From: CAIVAT01 sp964473485
GTDB lineage: Bacteria; Bacteroidota; Bacteroidia; Bacteroidales; FEN-979
DNA: 64,000 nt
Direction: 5' to 3'
NCBI GenBank assembly: GCA_964473485.1
Contig: CAYYPH010000011.1
Location: forward strand, 1 to 64,000
Shown: positions 51,740-59,054 of the stretch, one piece after another
Layout: each line of letters begins with the position of its first letter
How positions within the stretch are numbered: position 1 is the first letter of the stretch
Program-made: the position numbers and the translations under genes
Notes under the pieces: generated by a model
Seen by the model: the letters and a program-made list of their open reading frames with translations, nothing else
What the model was told of the DNA's origin: nothing
The model's database searches: none

Positions 51740-51778
51740 ATCGTCAATCGTAAATCCTGTCAATCGTAAATTGACAGG
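51740..51778. terminator. Hairpin and direct repeat between convergent genes
   Basis: CCTGTCAA (51756-51763) and TTGACAGG (51771-51778) form a perfect 8-bp stem with a 7-base loop. A 13-nt word GTCAATCGTAAAT occurs twice within 30 bases. It sits between the M6 protease and kinase-like genes and may end both transcripts, although no T-run follows. Confidence 0.45.
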
Positions 51779-51782
51779 CCCT

Positions 51783-52343
51783 TTACTCATTCATGATGAC
51801 CTGCAACACCGCTTCAACTTCCTTGAAAAGGTCATCCACCGTGGTGTTGTTGATAAAGGTATAATCGGCCTGGCGGATGCAGGCAAAGAGGTTTTGTTTG
51901 TTTGGATCTTCCGAGGTCATCTCGCGTGTTTCGTTTTCCACGAAGGTTTCGTAGGAGATAAAATCGGTCTCCGATCCGCGAAGTTGTATGCGACGGTAGC
52001 GGATCTCAGGATCGGCATCGACCGCGAATAGGAAAAACCTCCCCTTCCCTCTCAGAGATTCAATTTCACCGGGGGTCCTGATACTTTCGATGATGCAGTT
52101 CTTTCCCGATTGCCGGGCACGGAAGAATAACTGGTCGGTTACGTACGAGGGTCCGTTCAACGCTCTCAGTTCATTGGCCACCAATACCATGCTGTCGCGG
52201 TTCTCAGCCAGTCGGCGACGGCGGATCTCCTCCAGCAGGAATGCCCTGACGGAATAATGAAGAAAACCCCTGTTCCGTGTAAGATATTCGACTACGGTCC
52301 CTTTGCCGGCCCCGATGGTTCCCGTCACACCGATAATAATCAT
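51783..52343 (-). CDS. P-loop NMP/dephospho-CoA kinase-like protein
   Basis: 186 residues from ATG 52343, which overlaps the LOG stop codon by four bases. The P-loop is GVTGTIGAGKGT (5-16). YSVRAFLLEEIRRRR, VANELRALNGPSYVTDQLFFRA and SIRTPGEIESLRGK resemble the AAA/NMP-kinase-like family sometimes labelled dephospho-CoA kinase or deoxynucleotide monophosphate kinase. The LID is short (RYRRIQLRGSETD). The substrate is not certain. Coupling to LOG suggests a nucleotide-recycling role. Confidence 0.7.
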   Translation of the reverse strand: MIIIGVTGTIGAGKGTVVEYLTRNRGFLHYSVRAFLLEEIRRRRLAENRDSMVLVANELRALNGPSYVTDQLFFRARQSGKNCIIESIRTPGEIESLRGKGRFFLFAVDADPEIRYRRIQLRGSETDFISYETFVENETREMTSEDPNKQNLFACIRQADYTFINNTTVDDLFKEVEAVLQVIMNE

Positions 52344-52933
52344 ATTTTTCCCTCCTTCAACCGTTCGATCCATTTGGCAGCGGTCACCGGTTTGTAATCT
52401 TCGAGATCTTTGATCAGCTTTGCGGGATCATCTCCTGTCAGTAATATCCGGCGGTGCTCTTCACGCAGGAACCGCTCCTTTACCGCATGATCGAGCATCA
52501 TGAGCAACCCGTCGAAGAACCCCCCGGTATTCAGCAGTCCTACTGGCTTGGTTATCATCCCCAACTGGTTCCAGGTCAGCACCTCGAATAACTCGTCGAG
52601 GGTGCCAAAAGCTCCGGGAAGTGCGATGAACGCGTCCGAAAGATCCGACATCAGGGCCTTGCGCTCCTGCATTCCTTCCACGATGTGCATCTCCGTAAGC
52701 CCTTCATGCGCCACTTCCCGTTCAACCAGCGAACGGGGCATGACGCCAATGACCTTACCGCCTGCACTGAGCATGGCATCGGCCAGTATGCGCATCAACC
52801 CGACATTGGCTCCGCCGTAAACCAGCGTGATTCCCTGGCTGAACATGACGTCGGCCAGCCTGAGAGCCTCCTCTCCGTAAATACCGTTCCGCCCCTGGCT
52901 GGAACCGCAGAAAATACAAAGACATTTAATCAT
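52340..52933 (-). CDS. LOG-family phosphoribohydrolase-like protein
   Basis: 197 residues of the LOG (TIGR00730) group: CLCIFCGSSQGRNGIYGEEA, LVYGGANVGLMRILADA, VIGVMPRSLVEREVAHEGLTEMHIV and MQERKALMSDLSDAFIALPGAFGTLDELFEVLTWNQLG. LOG enzymes cut nucleoside 5'-monophosphates (such as cytokinin ribotides or AMP) into base and ribose 5-phosphate. The catalytic PGGxGTxxE motif reads PGAFGTLDE here, with Ala for the second Gly; the Glu and Arg are kept, so activity is likely but not sure. Confidence 0.85.
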   Translation of the reverse strand: MIKCLCIFCGSSQGRNGIYGEEALRLADVMFSQGITLVYGGANVGLMRILADAMLSAGGKVIGVMPRSLVEREVAHEGLTEMHIVEGMQERKALMSDLSDAFIALPGAFGTLDELFEVLTWNQLGMITKPVGLLNTGGFFDGLLMMLDHAVKERFLREEHRRILLTGDDPAKLIKDLEDYKPVTAAKWIERLKEGKI

Positions 52934-52952
52934 TTATTTCAGGCTAAATCTT

Positions 52953-52960
52953 TACTTTTG
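52953..52960 (+). promoter_or_regulatory. Candidate promoter of manA
   Basis: TACTTTTG matches TAnnTTTG 64 bases before the manA ATG. No good -33 element is visible. The gap is shared with the divergent LOG gene. Confidence 0.4.
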
Positions 52961-53023
52961 TTTCATCAGCTGGGCTCAAAGATAAAGATTTGTGCCCTAT
53001 CTTTAACACCAAAATCCTGCGTG

Positions 53024-53995
53024 ATGTTATATCCCCTCAAATTTAAACCGGTATTCAAAGATAAGATCTGGGGCGGCGACCGGATCAGGAAAACCATGGG
53101 ACTGGATTTCGCCCCGTTGCCCAACTGCGGTGAGGCCTGGATGCTTTCCGGTGTTCAGGGTTGCCAGACTACGGTTCAAAACGGTTTCCTGGCCGGAAAC
53201 GAACTGAATGAGATCCTCGAAATATACATGGACGAACTGGTCGGGGAGCGCGTCTTTGAAGAGTACCAATCGGAGTTCCCCCTGCTGATCAAGTTTATCG
53301 ATGCCAACGACTACCTCTCCATCCAGGTCCATCCCGATGATGAACTGGCAGCAAAACGGAACATCGGCCGGGGTAAGACCGAGATGTGGTATATTCTCGA
53401 GGCGGAGCCCGGCGCCGAACTGATCACCGGCTTCGACCACGAAGTTACCCAGGAGACCTATCTGCGTTACCTCCGTGAAAAAAGGCTGAAAGAGCTCATG
53501 GACATTAAAACGGTCAGGGCGGGCGAAACCTATTTCATACCCGCCGGGCTGGTCCATGCACTCGGTCCCGGCATTTTACTGGCCGAGATTCAGCAGACAT
53601 CAGACACTACTTACCGCATCTACGACTGGGACCGGCTCGACAGCGAAGGAAAGGCACGCGAACTTCACACTGAACTGGCGCTGGAGGCCATCGATTTTAA
53701 ATCGGTGCCATTTCAGAAAAGAGATCTTCCCCTGGATTCTAATGGCGCGCATAACCTGGTGACCTGTCCCTATTTTACCACCAACCATCTCACTTTCAGT
53801 AAACAAACCACCAAGGATTATGGCGACCTGGATTCTTTCGTCATTTATATCTGCACCGAAGGCGCCTTTCAGCTTGAAGCCGGCACGTCGCAGGTGGCGG
53901 TCAGGAAGGGCGATGTATTGCTGCTGCCGGCCGTGACCGAAATAGCCACCCTTGTTCCGCTGCAACAAAGCCAGCTACTTGAGGTTTATATCTAA
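53024..53995 (+). CDS. manA: Class I mannose-6-phosphate isomerase
   Basis: 323 residues. It interconverts fructose 6-phosphate and mannose 6-phosphate, feeding GDP-mannose for surface glycans. YPLKFKPVFKDKIWGGDRI is the N-terminal block, and SIQVHPDDELA holds zinc ligands. GKTEMWYILEAEPGAELITGF and GETYFIPAGLVHALGPGILLAEIQQTSDTTYRIYDWDR are the cupin core. The short form is the Bacillus/Bacteroidota type. I start at ATG 53024 because the family starts MLYPLKF; the upstream open frame overlaps the LOG gene on the other strand. Confidence 0.93.
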   Translation: MLYPLKFKPVFKDKIWGGDRIRKTMGLDFAPLPNCGEAWMLSGVQGCQTTVQNGFLAGNELNEILEIYMDELVGERVFEEYQSEFPLLIKFIDANDYLSIQVHPDDELAAKRNIGRGKTEMWYILEAEPGAELITGFDHEVTQETYLRYLREKRLKELMDIKTVRAGETYFIPAGLVHALGPGILLAEIQQTSDTTYRIYDWDRLDSEGKARELHTELALEAIDFKSVPFQKRDLPLDSNGAHNLVTCPYFTTNHLTFSKQTTKDYGDLDSFVIYICTEGAFQLEAGTSQVAVRKGDVLLLPAVTEIATLVPLQQSQLLEVYI

Positions 53996-54050
53996 GTCTG
54001 AACCATTGAGATCCGGTTGCCTGCTGCGGGCCGGAATTAATGACAACGGG

Positions 54051-55763
54051 ATGAGAACAGCCATCGATTCGGAAAGAAAGGTAACCGGCCCGTTCGGGTG
54101 GCTTGTCATCGGCCTTTTCCTTTCAATCCTGTTTTTTACCGGATGCGGCGATCAGGGCACCGGCGGTAAGGGTACGGGGCAACCTTCAGGCGATTCTGGC
54201 GGCAATGGAACGAACGGTTCTTCGGTGCTCCTGTCATACCTCAGTAACCCAGCCGCCGACAGCCTGGCCATATTCGGCTTTATTGACCGAGCAAATGCCC
54301 TGAAAGATTCGGCCAGCATCATGTCGGTAAAAACCGCTGAAAAGGCGGTGCGTTATGCCGATAGTGTAGGTTACGATTCAGCCCTGGTGTGCGCCAGGAT
54401 TGCCCTTGGCAACATGTATGCAAGCTTTTCGAACCTTGAACTGGCCATGAAGGAATATCTCGAAGCCCTGTCGGTAGCCGAGTCGAAGGATTATCAAAAA
54501 CTTATTGCCAGGATTTATAATGAAATAGGGAATCTTTATATCGACCGGGAGGAATATCAGAAAGCATTGCAGTATTATCAGAAAGCACTGCTTATCAACA
54601 GAAAAATGAATAACGAAGAGTGGATCGGGGCCAACTATAATAACATAGGCATTGTTTACCGGTCGACCGGCGGCTATGAGGAAGCCCACCGCTATTTCCT
54701 CATGTCGATGGCCATATGTAAAAAACTCAACAGGTTGAAATGCCTGGCCAATAATTACGCGAACATCGGGATGCTTGCCGAAAAACTCGATCAGCCCGAC
54801 AGCGCGTTGCATTATTACCGGCTCAGGATGGAAATCTACCGGAGACTCAATTACCGTTTTGGGATAGCCAGTACCAACCATCTGATTGGCCGGTGTATGA
54901 TGAAGCAGGGATTGTCCGATTCGGCAGTAAGGTACCTCACGCTGGCTTTTAATCAGGCCCTGAAACAAGGCGACCTGGAAACGCAGCGGGATGCAAGCCG
55001 TGAACTGGCTTCGGTCTACATGGATCTGAAGAACTACCCGGAGGCATGCAGGTTTCAGAAAATACTGTACCTGGTTAACGACAGCATGTCGAAGATCTCC
55101 CGCTCCCGGACAATCATCGAACTCGAACTGCGGTACGAATCGGAGCGGCAGAACAAGATGATGATGCTGGAATCGCAGCAGCGAACCATTCGCAACACCT
55201 TTGCTGCCGTTGTGCTGAGCCTGATCATTATCATCATCCTTCTCCTTTACAGCCGTCAGCGAATCAAGCTCAGGAACGCAGAGATAGTAAAACAAAATCT
55301 TGAACTTGAAAAAAGAACACTGGCCCGGGAACTTGAATTCAAGAACAGGGAACTTGCCACCAATATATTACAGCAGGCCCGGCGAAATGAACAGGTCAGC
55401 ACCGTGGTGAGCAATCTGCGGTCGAAAAAGACCAGTGCCGATGAACCTTCCATATACGTGATTGATGAAACCCTGAAGGTATTGGACGGGACCCTTGAAA
55501 AACATATCTGGAAAGATTTTGAGATGCGTTTCTCAGCCGTCCACAGCAGTTTTTACGATAACCTGATGCACCAGTTCCCCGACCTCACCACCAATGAGCG
55601 GAGGCTGTGCGCCTTGCTTCGACTCGACATGAGCACCAAGGAGATTGCAGGTATTACGAGGCAAAGCGTAAAGGCGATCAATGTGGCCCGCACACGCCTG
55701 AGGAAAAAGCTGAGAATCGACAATACCGAAACCAGCCTGTCAAATTTCCTGGCACAGTTCTGA
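54051..55763 (+). CDS. TPR sensor with C-terminal LuxR-type helix-turn-helix
   Basis: 570 residues, typical of a Bacteroidota one-component regulator. The N-terminus has a hydrophobic leader with a lipobox-like FFTGC (near 30). About eight TPR repeats span 85-370 (for example IARIYNEIGNLYIDREEYQKALQYYQKALLI and WIGANYNNIGIVYRSTGGYEEAHRYFLMS). A membrane helix (FAAVVLSLIIIIILLLY) and a coiled coil lead to a cytoplasmic HTH (LTTNERRLCALLRLDMSTKEIAGITRQSVKAINVARTRLRKKL, about 510-555). The periplasmic TPRs probably sense a partner or peptide. Its targets may be the envelope operon just downstream. Confidence 0.85.
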   Translation: MRTAIDSERKVTGPFGWLVIGLFLSILFFTGCGDQGTGGKGTGQPSGDSGGNGTNGSSVLLSYLSNPAADSLAIFGFIDRANALKDSASIMSVKTAEKAVRYADSVGYDSALVCARIALGNMYASFSNLELAMKEYLEALSVAESKDYQKLIARIYNEIGNLYIDREEYQKALQYYQKALLINRKMNNEEWIGANYNNIGIVYRSTGGYEEAHRYFLMSMAICKKLNRLKCLANNYANIGMLAEKLDQPDSALHYYRLRMEIYRRLNYRFGIASTNHLIGRCMMKQGLSDSAVRYLTLAFNQALKQGDLETQRDASRELASVYMDLKNYPEACRFQKILYLVNDSMSKISRSRTIIELELRYESERQNKMMMLESQQRTIRNTFAAVVLSLIIIIILLLYSRQRIKLRNAEIVKQNLELEKRTLARELEFKNRELATNILQQARRNEQVSTVVSNLRSKKTSADEPSIYVIDETLKVLDGTLEKHIWKDFEMRFSAVHSSFYDNLMHQFPDLTTNERRLCALLRLDMSTKEIAGITRQSVKAINVARTRLRKKLRIDNTETSLSNFLAQF

Positions 55764-55770
55764 TATCTGG

Positions 55771-55800
55771 GTTGCTGCATGTCTATTTTTACTATTTTTG
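55771..55800 (+). promoter_or_regulatory. Promoter of the tlpA-DUF6029-omp28 operon
   Basis: GTTG (55771-55774), an 18-base spacer and TATTTTTG (55793-55800) fit the Bacteroidota consensus. The ATG of the thioredoxin-like gene is 23 bases downstream of the -7 box. Confidence 0.65.
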
Positions 55801-55823
55801 TGATTTAATTAACTTTGAAAATT

Positions 55824-56342
55824 ATGAAGAGATCGCTCCTTTTAGTCCTGCTCTGCCTTGCGGTAATAACTGCCATGACACAGGATGTTTTCAAGTACAA
55901 GAAAATCCCTTCGGTCAATATCAAGGATATGAAGGGGCAGCCTTTCAGCACCGACAGCATCACCAACAACGGTAAGCCGATCATCATCAGTTTCTGGGCT
56001 ACCTGGTGCAAACCCTGCGTCAGGGAGCTGACGACCATAGCCGATGTTTACGACGACTGGGTAAAGGAGACCGGCGTTAAGCTGGTGGCCGTCTCCATCG
56101 ACGACTCCCGCTCGACACCGCTCGTGGCCCCAATGGTTAACGGAAAAGGTTGGGAATACCAGGTACTGCTTGATCCCAACAGCGAATTCAAACGTGCCAT
56201 GAATGTGGTTACGGTGCCTCAGACCTTTCTGCTGAACGGGAAAGGTGAGGTGGTATGGCAACATACGACCTTTGCTGAAGGCGATGAACTCGAGCTTATT
56301 GACCTGGTCAGGAAAGTAATAAAGGGTGAAGAAGTCAAATAA
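55824..56342 (+). CDS. TlpA-family thiol-disulfide protein
   Basis: 172 residues with a signal peptide (MKRSLLLVLLCLAVITAMTQ) and a thioredoxin-like fold. The redox pair is Cys62/Cys65 in FWATWCKPCVREL, and the cis-Pro is in VVTVPQTFLLNGKG. The AhpC/TSA-type insertion matches TlpA/ResA proteins, which reduce or form disulfides in the periplasm. It begins a run of three envelope genes; a downstream partner (Omp28) also has a CxxC motif. Confidence 0.88.
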   Translation: MKRSLLLVLLCLAVITAMTQDVFKYKKIPSVNIKDMKGQPFSTDSITNNGKPIIISFWATWCKPCVRELTTIADVYDDWVKETGVKLVAVSIDDSRSTPLVAPMVNGKGWEYQVLLDPNSEFKRAMNVVTVPQTFLLNGKGEVVWQHTTFAEGDELELIDLVRKVIKGEEVK

Positions 56343-56374
56343 TGAATATAGTATAGCTTAATCTGATAATCCCG

Positions 56375-58099
56375 ATGACTGTGAAGCGATATTTTTACAG
56401 CATTTGCCTGCTCATCATGCAGGCAATCTTTTTCCCAGGCTGGCTCAGTGCGCAGGATTTCCTGAAAGGCAGTGAGGTACACGGAAGCAGCCAGGCCGAT
56501 GTCATTTACTATCTGCCCGATTCGAAAATGGGCATCACCGATTCATCCATTGCGGGCCGGCTGATCAGGATGAACGGATTTACGGAGGTGAATTATTCAC
56601 TGGGCGACTTTTCTGCAGGGATGCGGTTTGAAGCCTATCTGCCGCCATTACTTGGGTACGACGCCCAATACGAAGGGCTGGGCGTTCCGTATTGGTATGC
56701 CAGGTACAAAAACGACTTTATCGATGTAACTGCCGGTAATTTTTACGAACAGTTTGGTTATGGAATGATGTTCAGAACATACCAGGAGTGGACCCTCGGC
56801 TTTGACAATTCGCTCAAGGGGCTCCGGGTGAAGGTCATGCCATACAAAGGCATCACCATCAAAGGAGTCTACGGCGTACAACGCTATTACTGGGAACCTT
56901 ACAAGGACGGGAACCGTGGGATCGTGAAAGGGATCGATGGCGATTTTTACCTGAATGATGTATTCACGGGCATGTCAGGTTCAAAACTGAAAGTTTCGGT
57001 AGGGGGAACCTTCGTGAGCGTCTTCCAGAAAAACGCCACCCGCGAATTCGTGCAGGACGGTAAGGTTTACGAGATGAAACTGCCCCAGAACGTTGCCAAT
57101 TACGGCGGCAGGATCAACCTCGACTACTCGGGTTTCAGCCTCTATTCTGAGTACGCCCATAAGATCAATGATCCGGAAGCGAGGAACAACTATATTTATA
57201 AGGACGGGAACGGCCTTTTCGCCAACATCGGTTATACTCGGCCTGGACTCGGCATTTCTGTCATGACGAAATGGATTGATAACATGGGTTATAAATCCGA
57301 CCGCACGGTGACCAACAACATGGTGGATATCAATTACCTTCCGGCCATTACCAAAGAGCACACCTACGCCCTGGCCAGCATGTATCCCTACGCTACGCAG
57401 CCAACCGGGGAAGCAGGATTGGGAGCGACCTTCACCTATCATCTCAAGAAGAATTCGAAGCTTGGCGGCAAGACCGGCATGTCGATCGTTGCCAACTTTT
57501 CGCAGGTTAATTCGATAAAAAAGAGCCCGATTAACGATACCGTAGCCATCGGGCAAACCGCCACCAAGGGTTACAATACCGCTTTTTTCAGTGTGGGCAA
57601 TGATGTTTATTACCAGGAGGCGAGTCTCGAGGTGACCAAGAAGTTCAGCAAGAGCTGGAAGGGGATCTTCACCTACATGTATCAAACCTACAATAAATTG
57701 GTTGTGGAAGGCCACACCGATCATCACGATAACAGCATGGTCTATTCACAGATCGGTATCGCGGATGTAACCTGGAACATCACGAAGAAAAATTCGGTGC
57801 GTGCGGAGCTTCAGGGACTCTGGACGCGGCAGGACAAGGGAAACTGGGTTGCGGGCCTGATTGAATACACGATTGCCCCGCACTGGTTCATTACCATCCA
57901 GGACCAGTGGAATTACGGAAACGAGGACGCCAGTCAGCGGCTGCACTATTACAATGTCAGCGGCAGCTATAACTGGAACAGCACCCGGATCTCCCTCTCT
58001 TACGGACGTCAGCGCGAGGGTGTGATTTGTGTCGGAGGTGTGTGCCGTTACGTTCCGGCATCCAGTGGCGTCACACTGACCTTTACCACCAGTTTCTGA
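56375..58099 (+). CDS. DUF6029 outer-membrane protein
   Basis: 574 residues with a signal peptide ending LSAQ near 27. The rest alternates Tyr/Trp/Gly-rich strands (FTEVNYSLGDFSAGMRFEAYLPP, YARYKNDFIDVTAGNFYEQFGYGMMFRTY, YGVQRYYWEPY) in the pattern of an outer-membrane beta-barrel and matches the Bacteroidota family DUF6029. Its function is not established. It is in one operon between TlpA-like and Omp28-like genes, with 32-base and 52-base gaps. Confidence 0.82.
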   Translation: MTVKRYFYSICLLIMQAIFFPGWLSAQDFLKGSEVHGSSQADVIYYLPDSKMGITDSSIAGRLIRMNGFTEVNYSLGDFSAGMRFEAYLPPLLGYDAQYEGLGVPYWYARYKNDFIDVTAGNFYEQFGYGMMFRTYQEWTLGFDNSLKGLRVKVMPYKGITIKGVYGVQRYYWEPYKDGNRGIVKGIDGDFYLNDVFTGMSGSKLKVSVGGTFVSVFQKNATREFVQDGKVYEMKLPQNVANYGGRINLDYSGFSLYSEYAHKINDPEARNNYIYKDGNGLFANIGYTRPGLGISVMTKWIDNMGYKSDRTVTNNMVDINYLPAITKEHTYALASMYPYATQPTGEAGLGATFTYHLKKNSKLGGKTGMSIVANFSQVNSIKKSPINDTVAIGQTATKGYNTAFFSVGNDVYYQEASLEVTKKFSKSWKGIFTYMYQTYNKLVVEGHTDHHDNSMVYSQIGIADVTWNITKKNSVRAELQGLWTRQDKGNWVAGLIEYTIAPHWFITIQDQWNYGNEDASQRLHYYNVSGSYNWNSTRISLSYGRQREGVICVGGVCRYVPASSGVTLTFTTSF

Positions 58100-58151
58100 T
58101 CATTCACATGCAATAACAGTAACATTGACTTACATTCAGAACCTTCGGAAA

Positions 58152-58988
58152 ATGAAAATACCAGGATTATTTACCGGGTTGCTGATCGCCGCAGCCCTGA
58201 TCATATCATCGTGTTCAAAAGTCGAAGAACCTTATGTGACATACAAAAGCCTGTCGATCGATACCGTCAACCATCGGTTTGTGCTGCTTGAAGACTTCAC
58301 CGGGATGAAATGCCCGAATTGTCCCCCGGCCAGTGAACTGGGAGAGGAGCTACAGGAGTTGTACCACGGCCAGGTCTTCATGGTACAGGTTCATGCGGGT
58401 TTCTATGCACGACCCACCCAGGGGATCTGGACGACCGATTACCGCTGTGCCACCGGCGACACCTGGCATAACGATGCAAACCCTGAAAGTTACCCGCAGG
58501 GAAGGGTCAACCGTGCCCCGTACAAGTCAAAAGTGATGCTCGGCCCCGACCAGTGGGCAGACGCCGTTGCTTACCAGGCCGGGTTGCCCAAGGCTGCCAT
58601 TCTTTCGGTCAGGAACAAGGTTACCGCCCAGGGCGATTCAAATGTGCTATCGACGCGCGTGCAGGGCCAGTTCCTCCATAAATATCCGGGAAATTACAAC
58701 CTCTGCGTGGTGCTGCTTGAAGACAGCCTGATCTCACCGCAGCAGGATGGCGAAAAGGTAGATACCAACCATGTTTTCATGAACCTTCTGCGTGGCTCCA
58801 TCAATGGGGCCTACGGCGAACTGGCCATGTCCGGTCCCGATTCGCTTTCACGTTTCACCTCTCGTGAAATTGAATTCACATTGAACAAGAACTGGAAGGT
58901 TAAGAACCTGAGCACCCTGGCTTTCCTTATGAATGCCGACACCCGGGAGGTGATCCACGTGATTAAAAAACCGCTGGTCACTCCCTGA
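58152..58988 (+). CDS. Omp28-related lipoprotein
   Basis: 278 residues. The lipobox is IISSC (Cys21). FVLLEDFTGMKCPNCPPASELGEELQELY carries a thioredoxin-like CPNC (Cys54/Cys57) and matches the Omp28 family named from Porphyromonas gingivalis. The C-terminal half (RFTSREIEFTLNKNWKVKNLSTLAFLMNADTREVIHVIKK) is the family's beta domain. I start at ATG 58152, where the lipoprotein signal begins. It probably faces the outside and exchanges thiols, perhaps supplied by the TlpA-like protein. A strong terminator follows. Confidence 0.88.
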   Translation: MKIPGLFTGLLIAAALIISSCSKVEEPYVTYKSLSIDTVNHRFVLLEDFTGMKCPNCPPASELGEELQELYHGQVFMVQVHAGFYARPTQGIWTTDYRCATGDTWHNDANPESYPQGRVNRAPYKSKVMLGPDQWADAVAYQAGLPKAAILSVRNKVTAQGDSNVLSTRVQGQFLHKYPGNYNLCVVLLEDSLISPQQDGEKVDTNHVFMNLLRGSINGAYGELAMSGPDSLSRFTSREIEFTLNKNWKVKNLSTLAFLMNADTREVIHVIKKPLVTP

Positions 58989-59000
58989 GGTTAAACAGGC

Positions 59001-59045
59001 AAAAAAAAACGGCTGCATTGTTTGTGCAGCCGTTTTTTTTTTTTT
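59001..59045. terminator. Strong bidirectional terminator
   Basis: Nine A, a perfect 8-bp stem CGGCTGCA/TGCAGCCG (59010-59017 and 59025-59032) with a 7-base loop, then thirteen T. It lies between the convergent omp28 and C25 protease genes and works for both strands. Confidence 0.95.
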
Positions 59046-59054
59046 CAATAAGCG

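Noticed and set aside
54378..55295. A 305-codon frame opposite the TPR-LuxR gene
   Set aside because: It has no start context or domain; the sense strand has clear TPR and HTH domains.
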